Source of the DNA: Anniella stebbinsi
Lineage: Eukaryota; Chordata; Lepidosauria; Squamata; Anniellidae
Reading direction: 5' to 3'
Assembly (NCBI GenBank): GCA_029215795.1
Contig: JARDYH010000003.1
Span: forward strand, 174,976,382 to 175,040,381
DNA length: 64,000 nucleotides
The notes beneath the pieces are model-generated. The model worked only from the letters and a program-made list of their open reading frames with translations. It ran no database searches and was not told where the DNA came from. Below, one piece after another: positions 1-11,320 of this stretch; position 1 is the stretch's first letter; every line of letters starts with the position of its first letter. Both the position numbers and the translations under genes were made by a program.

Positions 1-292
1 GATTCAGCACTTCTAGATGGAATGAATGTATGCTTTGACAAGATGTTCTTCTTTTAGGTTTTTCAGAAGCTCATGTTGAATGTGTATCACCCAAATGTTT
101 TGAAGAATACCTTGAATTCTTTGACTGAATAATTTAAAAGAGCATTATCTGAATATTGCTACAAAGTGAATACAATTACTTGCAGGCAAATAAAGTGCAT
201 GGCCCCTGTTCCAGGAAGTTCTTTGCACACAGGCACATGCTTGTTTCCTCTTTACATGGGCAGGGCATTTGCTGTTGAGAAAAAAAAATTGG

Positions 293-395
293 AAACCCAG
301 CTGTATGTAGGGAATTCTAAAGTTATGTACATGTTTTCCTAAATATATAGGAAAACACAAATAACTTCAGAATTCCCTACATATAGCTGGGTTTG
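293..395. repeat. Long imperfect inverted repeat (hairpin)
   Basis: Arms at about 293-340 and 350-395 are reverse complements apart from a few mismatches. The outer arm reads AAACCCAGCTGTATGTAGGG, and the loop is about 10 AT-rich bases. It could be a tiny foldback MITE or a local inverted duplication. No target duplication was identified. Confidence 0.7.
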
Positions 396-727
396 CTCTT
401 TGTGGATATACTTTGATTTTTTTCCTGGGGGACAAGGGAAAGGTATTTAAAACCCCTGTTTGTTTTTTTAGAGAATGAAATTCATATTCTAAATATCTGG
501 ACCGACACCTATGGTTTAACATTTTGTCTTTCTCCAAATGAGCGGACTGAAACTGTAAAGCACTCAGTATGCGGTTACAGAAAGAAAAAAGTGTTGAGTT
601 AATAACTACTATTGGCTGCTATTAAAAATTCATTGCCAATAAATAGTGGAAACATACAGCCCTTTCTGTTGAATAGTGCTTAGGTAAAACAAGGCAAATA
701 GGTGAAATGGTAATGCCTAATTGCTAT

Positions 728-748
728 GTAATAATAATAATAATAATA
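728..748. repeat. (TAA)n microsatellite
   Basis: About seven TAA units, directly followed by three TTG/TTGT units. Confidence 0.85.
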
Positions 749-802
749 GTTGTTGTTACAACAAATGGTAATGTTTTTCATAGTTATTGATAACAATGCT
801 AT

Positions 803-1023
803 GACCGGGTTCTCACTATGGATTGTGTAAGCTGTGGCATGTGCAGCAACAGCCCATGCATTATTTCAGAGTTGTTTCCCCCCTCCAGCAAGCCATGTTG
901 CCTGGGCTCAGATGACACAACAAGCCATGCCTGAGCAGGTGATCAGGCAAATGTCATCCGGCATGTGCTGCAGCTTAAACAAGCCACCGTGTTTAAGTCA
1001 CAGTGATTGTGCAAACCTGGCCT
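803..1023. mobile_element. Decayed MITE (GACCGGGTT-type ends)
   Basis: The left end GACCGGGTTCTCAC is matched by the reverse complement of the right end, GGCCAGGTTTGCAC. Inner sequence (GCATGTGCAGCA on the left, TGTGCTGCAG near the right) also tends to pair. The ends resemble those of the element at 28991-29178. No transposase is present and the family name is unknown. Confidence 0.45.
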
Positions 1024-1536
1024 CTAAGAAACTTTTTGATCTGGTTCGAAGGAATATATACAGTAGGGAATTTGCATGGGGTGGGGATACAGAAGCATCA
1101 TTACTGTGACTGGGTCATCACTAAATGTGGAATTAAGCCTTACATATGATAGTTGTTCAGCACAGAGGATAAAGGTTTAATGTTCAATGTTGCTTTGTAA
1201 TTTTCCTCTATTACTAGTTATCATTTTAAAAAGCCTAAACACCTAAGTCTGCATTAATGCTTGTAGAATACCTTAACAAAAGGCCTCCACTCCTCTTGCC
1301 AGTGAGCTCCCTGCCTTGTCATTCCATCCTAAGTCATCATTCTGGTTCCCTGGGCTAGGGCTCATCCCAGCCTTTTGCAATCAAGTGAGAATGACAGTCT
1401 GGTCTCCGAAGCAAGCTGCAGCCTGGCATTGAGTCTGTAACTAGACTCAAACACACACTGCCCTAAGTGCCTGCCAAAGGAAACATTCCATAATAATTAT
1501 TAAAAGGGAAAGTAAGAAGGAAAGAAAATATAATTC

Positions 1537-1562
1537 AGAGAGAGAGAGAGAGAGAGAGAGAG
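1537..1562. repeat. (GA)n microsatellite
   Basis: Uninterrupted AG dinucleotides over about 26 bp. Confidence 0.9.
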
Positions 1563-1685
1563 TTTCCTTTGACATACCACAAGCCACTTGAGTATTTTTG
1601 ACAGTTCTAGCTCAGATGAAGAAATGACTGTACATAAAGATGTTTGTGCATAGAATTATGCTCCCCCCTCCCCTCCCTTCTCAAG

Positions 1686-1878
1686 GAATACAATGCACCA
1701 GGATTGTCTAATGAAACTCTGGCAGTGTGGTCCAAGGCAGCCAACCTCTTTGAGAAAGCTGGTGCCAAAGTGATTGACGTGAGCCTGCCCCACACTTATT
1801 ACTCCATTGTCTGCTACCATGTGCTGTGTGCGGCAGAAGTAGCCTCCAACATGGCCAGATTCGACGGTCTGCAGTACG
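1686..1878 (+). CDS. QRSL1: QRSL1 exon (first of four in the window)
   Basis: This exon encodes 64 codons plus one base of the amidase-fold subunit A (GatA homologue). With GatB and GatC, this subunit converts mitochondrial Glu-tRNA(Gln) to Gln-tRNA(Gln), releasing the ammonia from glutamine. Visible protein features include LWSKAA-like [17 protein letters not shown], then a [16 protein letters not shown] stretch and [15 protein letters not shown], which match vertebrate QRSL1 from memory. The acceptor AG is at 1684-1685 behind a pyrimidine tract, and the donor GTAAGG is at 1879. The exon starts in phase 0 and ends one base into the Gly codon that the next exon completes. The catalytic Lys/cis-Ser/Ser residues lie in earlier exons, outside the window. 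Confidence 0.93.
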
Positions 1879-3490
1879 GTAAGGCTTCTTTCCATTAAAG
1901 ATTTACATAAGATATTCACATTCATTTCCCATCAGAGCCAACGTAATAAAAACCTTGTTAACAAGGACAGCTGGGGTGTGATATTATACGTGACTAATGG
2001 TCTAATTGGCAGCCCATGATCTGTGTGAGATCTGTTGAGCCTCTATAACTGGTCAGAATTATAAAGAAACATGGCAGACAGGATTGGCAAACAGTGTTCA
2101 AGTGAGATGGAAGCTTCTAAGGTGGCAGATAAAATGTGACGGTGCGTGTAAGAGAAAGAGTGCTACCGTCCCTACAATATATTTGAACAGTGCTGATCTA
2201 CATTGCGCATTTACCACAATCCAGTGTTGACAAGCAGTCTTTGCATTCAGAATCAAAGCCCAGTATGTATGTGTGTGTCTATATATCTATCTTGGGTGAG
2301 GAAATCCTTAGGCTTTTTATGTACACCTGTCTGAGTCACAACACAGCATGAATTGAATAAATGTAGATCCATTAATGATGTCAGGAGAAATACACAACCT
2401 GCCACAGTGATAACTCTGAGCCAACGTATCTGATGTGCTCTTTAGCTACAGAAAGATTAAGCCTTAGCTAAAGCTTTTTTGGCGCTATGGAAAATCTCTC
2501 ATTGACTTCAGTGAGGTCCGTTGGTGGATGAGGTGTCTTTATTATTGTTATTCCTGGGAGCATGTTTTTGTTATAAGAGAAATGTTGTCTCAGCTGTGAC
2601 CTTTGAAGAGTGTGCTCTGACTGCAGCACAAAGTACATGCATTGTTCAGCTCAATTGTTAGTCTCCATTCAAGGTCAACTGATGAGGGAATACAATGTTA
2701 CTGAAAAATCTCTGTACTTCCTGATAAAAAACAATGGGTCCTGTTTGGTATTACTCTCTCCTGTACTTTTCAGTGTGCTTTTTAAGTGCCAAGTCAATTG
2801 AAATAATGTACTTCAACACCTTCCTTTTCCCAGGATTTTATTCCAGGGGAGGGGGGAAATAACAGGTTTGAACAAGTCTTGGCCCGAATTCAAAACATTT
2901 CAACACTCTGCCTCCATAACTCATGCTGTGACACTGGTGTTGTACAATGTTTTGTGAGGTGATGTGTAACTTTCAGCACACTTCATCCTAAATGCTTATG
3001 TAGTGGCACAGCAAGTCTTCAGAATATTTGTGACTATTGTGAGGTAAAGTAGGGTGCCAATAAAGCTTTAGTGTATACATGTGCATATTTTATTAATTTT
3101 AATGTCTGTATATTGGATTATTTGAGTAGTTGAGACCAATGTACAGTGAGCAAGCCAGCATTAAAAAGATAAACTTCCAGGAGCTTTTTTACCGAATGTT
3201 TCAGGCCCCTCAGATCCTATGCCAAAAATGTTCTACCAAGAAAATTCAACTCAGCTCTAATCTGAATAGCTACCTCCGATGGCTGCTGTTGAAACCGATG
3301 TGGAAGTCCGCTTTCTTGCCCATGAATGAACAGACTATCTGACACTTAGCCATCTACAACAACAATATGAAAACCTCTGATATTCTTTTATGCTGCACAG
3401 TGTATTAATAATATCTATTGTTTATTCATGAGATAACTTGGAATAGTTTCTCAACTGTGTTTCCAAATTGCCGGTGACTTTTAATATTAG
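1879..3490 (+). other. QRSL1: QRSL1 intron
   Basis: GT...AG intron of 1,612 bp with donor GTAAGG and acceptor TTTTAATATTAG. No clear transposon copy or coding signal was seen in it, so it is taken as unique intronic DNA. Confidence 0.85.
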
Positions 3491-3608
3491 GGCACCGCAG
3501 CAGTGCTGACAAGTCCACCGAAGCCTTGTATGCAGCAACACGCCGGGAAGGCCTTAATGATGTTGTAAGGGGAAGGATTCTGTCAGGGAACTACTTCTTG
3601 CTAAAACA
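3491..3608 (+). CDS. QRSL1: QRSL1 exon
   Basis: The 118-bp exon continues the amidase domain: [20 protein letters not shown], then [18 protein letters not shown]. The [17 protein letters not shown] block is the conserved GatA C-terminal core. The first two bases complete the Gly codon begun in the previous exon. The last two bases (CA) are completed to Gln by the first G of the next exon. The donor is GTAAGT at 3609. No frame damage is seen, so the gene looks functional here. Confidence 0.93.
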
Positions 3609-3934
3609 GTAAGTTCAGCACATTTTAAAGCCCAAACTTACAATGCCAGCATTTTATTTGTTGTTCAGTTAAGGGTGAAATTACTCATGCCGGACAGATT
3701 TTTCCACCTAGTTAAGGCAATATTATTATTGCTGATACTGCTGTAGTTGTAATATATAGCAAACCATTGTTTTAAAAAATTCTGCATAATCTAATAGGTG
3801 ACTCTTGTCTCTTTTTTTCTTTCCTATGTTCCCTCCTAGCTGGGAACTTGTTTTAATTTTTCAAGTGAAAGCCTCAATTTACACCTGAGCACATGTTATA
3901 TACAAAATCTTCACTTCCTATAGATAGAGTAGCT

Positions 3935-4070
3935 TTGCACAAGGATGAGCAACCTGGTACCCTCCACCTATGGAGGACTACAACTCATGTCAGACCAAGC
4001 AAGCATGGCCAATGATCAGGGATTATGGGAATTGAAGTCCAAAATATCTTGCATACCCCTGGTTTAGCAG
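3935..4070. repeat. Short interspersed repeat with complementary ends
   Basis: The segment reads from GAGCAACCTGGTACCCTCCA through ACTACAACTC and GGGATTATGGGAATTGAAGTCC. The ACTACAACTC and GAATTGAAGTCC stretches are near-complementary. Related segments occur near 23490-23570 (reading GATGGTGGGAGTTGGA) and 33955-34070 (CTTCAGCTCCCATCAGC). This looks like an old DNA-transposon family, but its name is not known to me. Confidence 0.45.
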
Positions 4071-4218
4071 GTCAGGTTTTGATTTTGGCCCAGGAAACTG
4101 GGGTTCAAATGTCAACTTCCAGATTGAGAAAAGTTCTGGATGTTTTATAAGATCATGTGGGCAATCCCAAAGCAGACTTTATAAGACATGCATGGTTTGT
4201 ACCATTCCTTTCATTTCT

Positions 4219-4400
4219 TCTAATGTGGTGTATTGGGTAGACTGGTGAGACCTGCTCAGATTCCTGTTCAGCCATTATGGTGCCCTAGGTGGCTTTGGGT
4301 TAGTTGCTATCACTCAGCTTAACTTGACCTCACAGAGCTTTTAGAAGGATAAGATGGAATAGGCCCTGCATGTTGCACTGAGCTCTTTGAAAAAGGGCTA
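4219..4400 (+). mobile_element. Diverged tRNA-derived SINE (Sauria-like)
   Basis: The segment retains the order GGTGTA..GGGTAGACTGG, a decayed CTCAGATTCCTGTTCAGCCAT, then GGCTTTGGGTTAGT, CTCAGCTTAACTTGACCTCAC and GCACTGAGCTCTTTG. This matches the better-preserved copies at 14981-15212 and 56454-56678. It is substantially diverged and therefore old. Confidence 0.65.
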
Positions 4401-4540
4401 GTGGATGCAAATGAGATCAATAATAGCAATAAATTAGCCACCAGGAGACAAGACAGTCTACTGGGATGCTGGCAACTGTGGGACGGGTGGGATGACTCAA
4501 ATCCGAGTTTGAGCTGGGATGCTGAGAACCTGCTTAGAGA

Positions 4541-4583
4541 GGAGGAGGAGGAGGAGGAGGAGGAGGAGGAGGAGGAGGAGGAG
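4541..4583. repeat. (GGA)n microsatellite
   Basis: About 14 GGA units. It produces an artefactual poly-Glu reading frame. Confidence 0.9.
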
Positions 4584-5147
4584 CAAGGTCCTCACTAACT
4601 CCTCTCCCCTCCTTGTTGTAGACTAGGTCAGGCCACACCAACCTTGCCATGAAAACATAGAAGAAAAAAGAAACCACCACTTCTCTGGATAGCCACACTG
4701 CTCTTTGGTTTAAAAAAAGTAGGATGGGCTCCTTTCCAAATACTTAAACCTAGTTCAACTTTTCCATAGTTTTCTGTCTTGTTGTTTGGGTGGGCTGTAC
4801 CTCCTGCAGTTACAGTGCACTATCATCACACTTCGATAGCTGCTTCTGACCTCTACATTGTTGTTGTTGTTATACATGGACACAAAGATTTAGGTCTACA
4901 TGAGCTACTGATCTAAATGAATAATGCTACATTCCTCTGGACACTTCCTTAGGAGTAAGTGCTGTTGAACTCAGTGGGGCGTAACTTCTGGGTAAATATG
5001 CATAGGATTGTAAACCCTCATTCAGATTAGGCAACTGTTTAGCCTGTTACCTATGCCAGTGAAATTGAAATGAAATCTGATATGTTCTCTTGTTAATGAG
5101 CTTTGCTCATCATCTCCAGCCTAGCCTAGTTGAAATATGACAGTACC

Positions 5148-5167
5148 GGGGGGGGGGGGGGGGGGGG
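5148..5167. repeat. Poly-G run
   Basis: Twenty consecutive G bases inside the intron. It could form a G-quadruplex, and its length is prone to sequencing error. Confidence 0.85.
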
Positions 5168-5746
5168 ACAAAAAGATCTTTAGTGATGTACCAGGATCAG
5201 TAACAGTAGGTGATTAAAGATGGGCAGGCAGAGGTAGATTGTTTTTCAGTCCATCCTTCTAATAATCCAGAAGATGAGGGTGAAAAGGCTGCTAGCAGTA
5301 GTAGAATGCATAAGCAGTACAGCTGAAAGATGCACCCGCAACTTAATTTTAGGTACAATACTGCACTACCTATGCTAAATAAAATGTTACCATACATCTG
5401 CAACTGATGTTTTGTTAATTTTTTACCCCTTGGCAGGATAAGATAACTAAGCTCACCATGCAGAAAAGGCTGAGCCTGGATAGACTTATCATCTGAATGT
5501 TTCATAACTAGTATTTTTTTTTAGGACTTAACTTCACTCCTGAGAATGATGCATTGGAGACCAATTGGGGGATCCAGCTGAAAAGTCAAGGCCAGGGTCA
5601 CAATGCTTTAATTTGTGCATTAGGCTAGGGGAAATGAATGCTTCATTGAAATGTATAGCCAGCCACCCATGCCTTAGTTGGGTACAAGACTAGAATGACT
5701 CACTTCACTGTTTCCAGCTCTCACAGAACCCCTTTCTCCCTTCTAG

Positions 5747-5952
5747 GAACTATGAGAATTATTTTGTCAAAGCCCAGAAAGTAAGAAGACTCATTGCCAC
5801 TGATTTTGTAAAACTCTTCAGTTCTGGTGTCGATATTTTGCTCACTCCGACTACTCTGAGCCCTCCTGTGCCATACGTAGAGTTCATCAAAGAAGACAAC
5901 AGAACCCGCAGCGTGCAGGATGACATTTTCACTCAGGCTGTGAACATGGCTG
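5747..5952 (+). CDS. QRSL1: QRSL1 exon
   Basis: The 206-bp exon encodes [20 protein letters not shown], then [40 protein letters not shown] and FTQAVNMAG. The DILLTPT block followed by an acidic DNRTR segment and FTQAVNMAG is characteristic of QRSL1/GatA. The TPT strand and the N-x-AG turn shape the amidase active-site region. The donor is GTAAGA at 5953. The phase is consistent on both sides and there is no stop or frameshift. Confidence 0.94.
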
Positions 5953-8148
5953 GTAAGAAAGTGTTAAAGTTTCTAACATTTTTTCTAATGATAGTTTTAC
6001 AGCTAGCCATCACCTTTATGAAGAAGCACGGGAGAATTCCAAACAGCAAGAAACTCTGGTTCTTCTTTTTAAAAGAAAACATATTTGCCCAGATTTGATC
6101 TGGTATCACACTGATCTAGAACCACTTTTTTCCTGCATCCACTCCCTGTTCACCTTTGGTTGCAATAATATTTGACAAGTACCCAGGCACATACTAGGGC
6201 TTCATATTGGAACCATTTAGACAGATTCAGAGTATTCATCCATAGAATTTGGTTATCCTAGGTTAACAACTCACTGAGTCTAATCATCCAGCTTCTCTGA
6301 AATATCTTGACACATTAAATATGATGTTACAATAGATACATGTGATGGACCTTGGCCAGCTTGACATTAATGGCTTCCATTTGTAAAAAAGCTCAAACTG
6401 CATTTTAGTGCTTTTTACCAGATTAGGCAGATTTGACAGCTGCGACCCTATCTAGAGAAAGGTGATATACTGTAGTTACAGTGACACATGCCTTGGTTAC
6501 ATCGAGGTAACATTACTCAAATGTGCTTTACATGGGGCTGCCCTTGAAGATGATTCGGAAACTGCAACTGATACAGAATTCAGCAGGAAGAACACTTATG
6601 GGGGCTAGGAGTTCAGATCGTCTTACTCCTATTCTGTTTTGTTTACAGTGCCTTCCTGTTAACTTCTGAACCTAATTCAAAGTGCTGGTTTTAAAGCCCT
6701 AAATGGTTTGGGACCACATTCTCTGAAGAACTGCTTACACCTGGAAGGGCCTGCCCAAGCATTAAGATCAGTATCAGAGACCCTCTATGGCTCACCAGCA
6801 TACGTCATTAGGCTGGCACGTTTTAGGGATAGGGCTTTCTCAGTGGTGGCCCCATGCTTTTGGATGGCTCTCCCCAGGGAGATATGTATGGCTTCATCAT
6901 TGCTGGCTATAAAAAACACATGAAGACACATTTATTCCAGTCTGCATCTGGTGCTAAAAAGCATTCACTGCTGCCATTTTTACTGTGTGTCTGTTTAATT
7001 GTAATTTGTATCTTTATGTTTTTATAATATTGTAAGCCGCCTTGTAAGAGCATCCTTAAAGGCAGGTTAAAAACTTTTAAATAAATAATAAATGTTAGGA
7101 TACCACTAGCAAGCATTCAGTCCTAGCTGAATATTTATCTCTGTGGGCCACCAAGGCAACGACCAGAGGGAATTCATCAAGTGGAAAATTTATCCTCCTT
7201 TGAATCTTTGAATCAGATACAAATACGTTTGTTATTAGACAGGAAAAGGCTGCTCTAGTTCCACTGTATGATGTTATTCAGGCTTTGACCTGCTCTAATT
7301 GACTTTTGACAAGGCGTGCCTTTAGTGGATCCTTTTCAACATGTGTGTTATTGGTTGGTATTTGTTGATTGATTGTCTGGACACATTTTGCCCAATCATG
7401 ATGAGTTTCGGTTTAAAAAAAAAAGAAAGAGATGGGCCCAGAATCTGGCTGTCTCTCAGATCATTCTTTGTGTTGTCTAGATAAAGGGCACATGGTGGAC
7501 TGGAACTTCTCCAAAGCCCAGAAAACGTGTTGCTGACACCATTTTGGACACATGATGAACATGTTATGTGTTTGTATGCCATGTGCATCTTGGGTAATTT
7601 GTTCTGAAACCCAAAATGGGAGCGGCAGGACTATTTTGTACCATGCTTTGGAGTGATTCATTTTCTTTGAATCACTCCTAAGTAAGCTTGAAAGACTTTT
7701 CTTTGAAGGTCTTTTCATATGTGCTCTTAAGCCACTTCCTGGTTGCTGGCTTTTGAAAAATGAGTGTATCCCTAGTCCCAGGACACTGAGATGGGTGTTC
7801 TGTCCTTATCATTGGGAATGAATGAAAGGTGGGCACCCAATGAAGGACAACCATGTTGCTCACATCAAACCACCCTTTAGAAGCTGGATATCTGAAGTAA
7901 AATCATAGATTTTGGTCTTGTCTCATTGGGTTGACTCATTGAGTGACTTTGGGAAGTTTTTATCTCAGTTGCCATAAAGAAAATGGTAATAAAGGTTTGT
8001 TTTAAGGACAAATGAGATAAAGAAATGTGGGTAGCGGGTTTCAGTTTGGAGAATCTATAAAGCTTAGTTAAAGATTTGCCTTGTGCATATATTTTTGCTC
8101 TGGTGTTCCTACCAAATGGTGGGAATAATTGTGTGTTTTGTCTTTCAG
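5953..8148 (+). other. QRSL1: QRSL1 last intron
   Basis: GT...AG intron of 2,196 bp, ending TTTGTCTTTCAG. It carries an L2 LINE fragment at about 6533-7092. The flanks (5953-6530 and 7093-8148) look unique and no other element was recognised. Confidence 0.85.
6533..7092 (+). mobile_element. L2 LINE fragment (3' end)
   Basis: The conceptual translation, broken by stops and shifts, shows the L2 ORF2 C-terminus: LPLKMIRKLQLIQNSAG, then ALNGLGP-like KALNGLGPHSL, ARFRDRAFSVVAPCFWMALP. The 3' tail TGTAAGCCGCCTTG ends in AAATAAATAATAAA. It is 5'-truncated, the usual LINE pattern, lies in sense orientation in the QRSL1 intron, and is clearly inactive. The reverse-oriented L2 at 44540-48300 is a better-preserved relative. 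Confidence 0.8.
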
Positions 8149-8360
8149 GGCTGCCAGCTGTAAGTGTCCCTTCTGCACTCTCAGAGAAAGGCTTACCGAT
8201 TGGGCTGCAGTTTATTGGCCGTGCTTTCCATGAGGCACAGCTTCTCACGGTAGCCAAATGGTTTGAAAAGCAAGCACGGTTCCCTGTCATGCAACTAGAA
8301 GGGATAATGGATCACCTTGACACTGTCTCTCACCAGGAGAAGTCAGCATTTTTTTCATGA
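8149..8360 (+). CDS. QRSL1: QRSL1 terminal coding exon
   Basis: The exon encodes [20 protein letters not shown], then [20 protein letters not shown], a [11 protein letters not shown] segment and a variable tail ending in FFS, with TGA at 8358-8360. The [21 protein letters not shown] block is the amidase-signature C-terminal hallmark. The junction G|GG rebuilds the Gly of NMAGLP. The four exons total 729 bases (242 codons plus stop) with consistent phases. The tail after QLEG is shorter and different from the human protein as I remember it, which is plausible divergence. Function is known from the family and not from this sequence. Confidence 0.94.
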
Positions 8361-8610
8361 AGTGGGACTGGAAGGTTTATTAACTATACAATGAAAAGGA
8401 TGGTGGAAAAGCCCAGAGCTCTGTGTTTTGAAGCTTTGAATATAATTTCTGCATGAATGATATTCTTCTGATTCAAGAGGCAAGCATGTTAAAATGGAAT
8501 ACAAGCACAAATCGTCTGAAGCATTTTTTTTTTTACTGTACAATTAAATTGTCATGAGTTTTGGGACTATATCATAGTTTCTTATTATTAAATAATGAAA
8601 GGCTAATAGG
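8361..8610 (+). other. QRSL1: Probable QRSL1 3' UTR
   Basis: AT-rich sequence after the stop. Two ATTAAA hexamers, at 8543-8548 and 8587-8592, are the nearest candidate poly(A) signals. No canonical AATAAA lies close by, so the transcript end is inferred. Confidence 0.4.
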
Positions 8611-9113
8611 TTCTTTTTATAATGAAATGTCAACCCAAATGCACTAGCACAGATAACCAGAAAAGTAGATTATAAAGATTGATGCTTTGTTCATCATGCA
8701 AACATGTAGGTCAGATAGACATCTGATCTATACAAAGCTATAATCGTGTACACATTCTTATTTTAAAAGGCTAGTAATTCAAGGAAGGCTTAAAGAGAGA
8801 GACATATATCATGTAATCTGATCAAAAAATAGATTGTATCTGACTTCTCCATTTCCCCTTCCACCTCACTGAACTGCAAGCAGTTGTGGTGTCTTCCACT
8901 TTTTATAACGATGGCCAGCCACTGTGCTCAAAATTACACCATGATCTTCATACACTGTACCTCCAAATTAATGTACATGGGATCTAGTTGGAGTTCCACA
9001 TAAATTCAGATGGTGGCAATATATCAAATGGGCGATCATGCTGTGGTAACCTGGCCTGTATTCCCTTCCCCATTTTTAAGTGGAGAAAACAGTTAAATGC
9101 TTTTTAGACCAAC
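8611..9113. other. Intergenic, nothing recognised
   Basis: AT-rich sequence downstream of QRSL1 with no open frame, repeat structure or known element that I can see. Confidence 0.6.
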
Positions 9114-9116
9114 TTA

Positions 9117-9678
9117 GGGTTCATCTATACCTGCAGCCCTTTGGGGGAGTGGGGAGGGTCGATCACGGAGTTTTCCACTTCTGGGATTGTCCCTCAGGGA
9201 CCACACACCAGCGAGTTGTCCCAGAAGTAAAGAAGGGCGTTCTGGGGCACCATTGTGTTTTTTGTTTTTTTAAAAAAAAGAGAGACAATTGCGCAGGTGT
9301 GATCCTGCACAAAGGAACAGTTCGTTTGTTTTAAAAAAATACAACTAACTCAACGTTGGAAGATGCCAACTGCCATCCCAAAGATGGCGAAAATGCTCAC
9401 CCCCAATATCCATGGACTCCCCACACACAGCTCCGTGCCTGTTCCCTGAGCCCCACTACTCGGGAAGAGGGAGGACCCTGGGAGGGAGAGTCACACCGCC
9501 CGCGGAGCTGGGGATAGTCCTGAGATGGTGGAAAAAACTGGGAAAAAAGCAGTCCCAGCTATCCCAGGAGAACAGAGTGCTCATCCCCAGTTCACCATGG
9601 GATCAGCTGTATGTCATTTGGATGTGCAGGAAGGACCTCGTGACCACCCCGGAATAAATGGCAGGTGTAGACAAGCCC
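9117..9678. mobile_element. Harbinger-like MITE, 562 bp, TSD TTA
   Basis: The left end GGGTTCATCTATACCTGC and the reverse complement of the right end GGGCTTGTCTACACCTGC form an 18-bp terminal inverted repeat with three mismatches. TTA lies directly outside both ends (9114-9116 and 9679-9681). A 3-bp TWA duplication is the signature of PIF/Harbinger elements. The GC-rich interior has no transposase, so the element depended on an autonomous partner. Confidence 0.8.
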
Positions 9679-9681
9679 TTA

Positions 9682-11184
9682 GCATCTCGCTTTTAACGCA
9701 ATTTATAGTCTACTTGTAAATTGTCTTTTGAATCAAGTTCTGGCCAAGTATAATATGATGTGATCATGTTTATCTTAGGGTTTTGAAAAAAATCTTTCTT
9801 CTTCCAAGAAGCTTTTTGCCCTAGGAGTATTGATCACGCACATCTAGAGGACGAGTAATTAGAGTGTGATGAAATTGTGTTTCTTCCTACCTAAAAATCA
9901 CTCTGAATACTAATTTCAGTACACAACTCACATGAGAATAATAGCTATTTAGACAAAGCACAATCATCAATAAGAAAAGCTTTAGGTTTTCAGAATGTCA
10001 TATTAAGAAGAGGAATGCAGTTACAACTGAGAAGAAGTTGCAGCAAATGAAGTCACAACAAAGCAAAGATGCCACTGTCCTGTAACTACTTTGTGGATGG
10101 GCAACCCATTGATTTCCAGGGAACCTATTTCAAACATATATTCTTAGACTGGGGTGTAATTTGCTGACTGATACCTATAGCTAATTGATGCTTACCTGGT
10201 AAAGGAACCCTGTTTGTTGTTTATGGAACCAGTTCTGTCTCCCCCACTCAACTTACGAAGCTTTATGGCACATGTGCAGCTTTAACAAAGACAGGAGTCG
10301 GCTCTGAGATATTTAAAAAAAACAATTGGTGAGTTGTCTTAGCAGGAAGCATGGAAGCTCCCTTTTTTGGTGGAAAGGTGAGGTATAAATAAATAAATAA
10401 ATATGCTACTGTAGCAATGACAGTCATTCCCTGCATAGCCAGGGAAGTTGATGGAGAGATGGTTTTCTGAAGGTGGAAACTCTGACAGCTACTGCTTTAC
10501 ATCATCTTGTAGCTGAACAGGCCTATTGGCCTGTTGGTAATATTATAAATTCTGTCTCTGAATGGATGATGCAGATCAACATCACTATGCAGATCAACAT
10601 CACCCCTCTATGGTGTTAATATCAGACGTGTGTGATCTGTCTTATGCGGATTTGTGCCGTGATTTTCCTGATCTTAAAAAAGCATCTTGATGCTTTTTCT
10701 GCATCAACTTGATTCGCTATCTAAAAGAATTTTTAGTAATAATCTCTCCGCAAACTACAAACATGATTTAAGTGAAGAAAAGGTTGCTGACTGAATGCTG
10801 CAGAGCCAGCATTCATTGATGAAAAGGTCTGCTTTGTTGGAAGTTTTCAAAGGAAGACTAGCTGCTCTGCATCTGTCAGACAGTCTAGACTTCAGGAACA
10901 GAATATCCTAAGGTACAACACTGGTTTAGTTGATTCATGCTGCTGCTTCCAGTTCTACATTTCTGAGATTCTATAGAAATTCCTGGAAATACTCTTAAGT
11001 TCAGAAGTCTTTGGAACACATAGCCTATTTTAATTATAGCGTGAGACTATCACACAGCCCCCTTTAGTTATGCTGTCCCTGTCCCCCAACAGAAACATGA
11101 TTGTACATTTTGTATTCCACATATGAATAGGTACCTGTGCCAGCTTACGTTTGGTGAGCAGAGAATATCAATAAAGATGACGAA
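9682..11184. other. Intergenic, mostly unique
   Basis: No gene was recognised. It contains a LINE/SINE-like tail near 10376-10402 (GTGAGGTATAAATAAATAAA), an 18-bp tandem duplication near 10573-10602 (GCAGATCAACATCAC twice), and a small perfect hairpin at 10677-10698 (AAAAAGCATC, 2-base loop). Confidence 0.55.
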
Positions 11185-11320
11185 GAGTCTTGTGGCACCT
11201 TAAAGACTAACACATTTATTCTGGTGTAAACATTTGTGGATTATAGTCCACTTCATCAGACACTCCACAAAATCTTATGTCAGAATAAATTTGTTAGTCC
11301 TTAAAGTGCCACAAGATTAT
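11185..11320. repeat. Inverted repeat of a dispersed family
   Basis: The left segment AGTCTTGTGGCACCTTAAAG followed by ACTAACACATTTATTCTG reappears in reverse complement at 11281-11318. The sequence continues into AATAGACTAACACAGCTACT. The same family is visible in pieces at 13395-13450 and 32040-32100 (AAGGTGCCACAAGATTCCTC). It is probably an old DNA transposon of reptiles, but I cannot name it. Confidence 0.55.

Larger units (their letters stand above)
1..1685 (+). other. QRSL1: QRSL1 intron (3' part)
   Basis: Non-coding DNA upstream of the first QRSL1 exon in the window, ending in a pyrimidine-rich tract (about 1664-1680) and an AG acceptor. It holds a hairpin, a (TAA) run, a decayed MITE and a (GA) run, listed separately. 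Nothing else was recognised. The intron's 5' end lies outside the window. Confidence 0.75.
3609..5746 (+). other. QRSL1: QRSL1 intron
   Basis: GT...AG intron of 2,138 bp with a strong acceptor (TTTCTCCCTTCTAG). It holds a short foldback-like repeat near 3935-4070, a diverged SINE, a (GGA) run, a 20-base G run, and a short interspersed repeat near 4925-5015 (motifs GAGTAAGTGC and GCATAGGATTG). The rest looks unique. Confidence 0.85.

Noticed and set aside
4401..4598. Poly-Glu protein frame
   Set aside because: Produced by a (GGA)n microsatellite in a QRSL1 intron.
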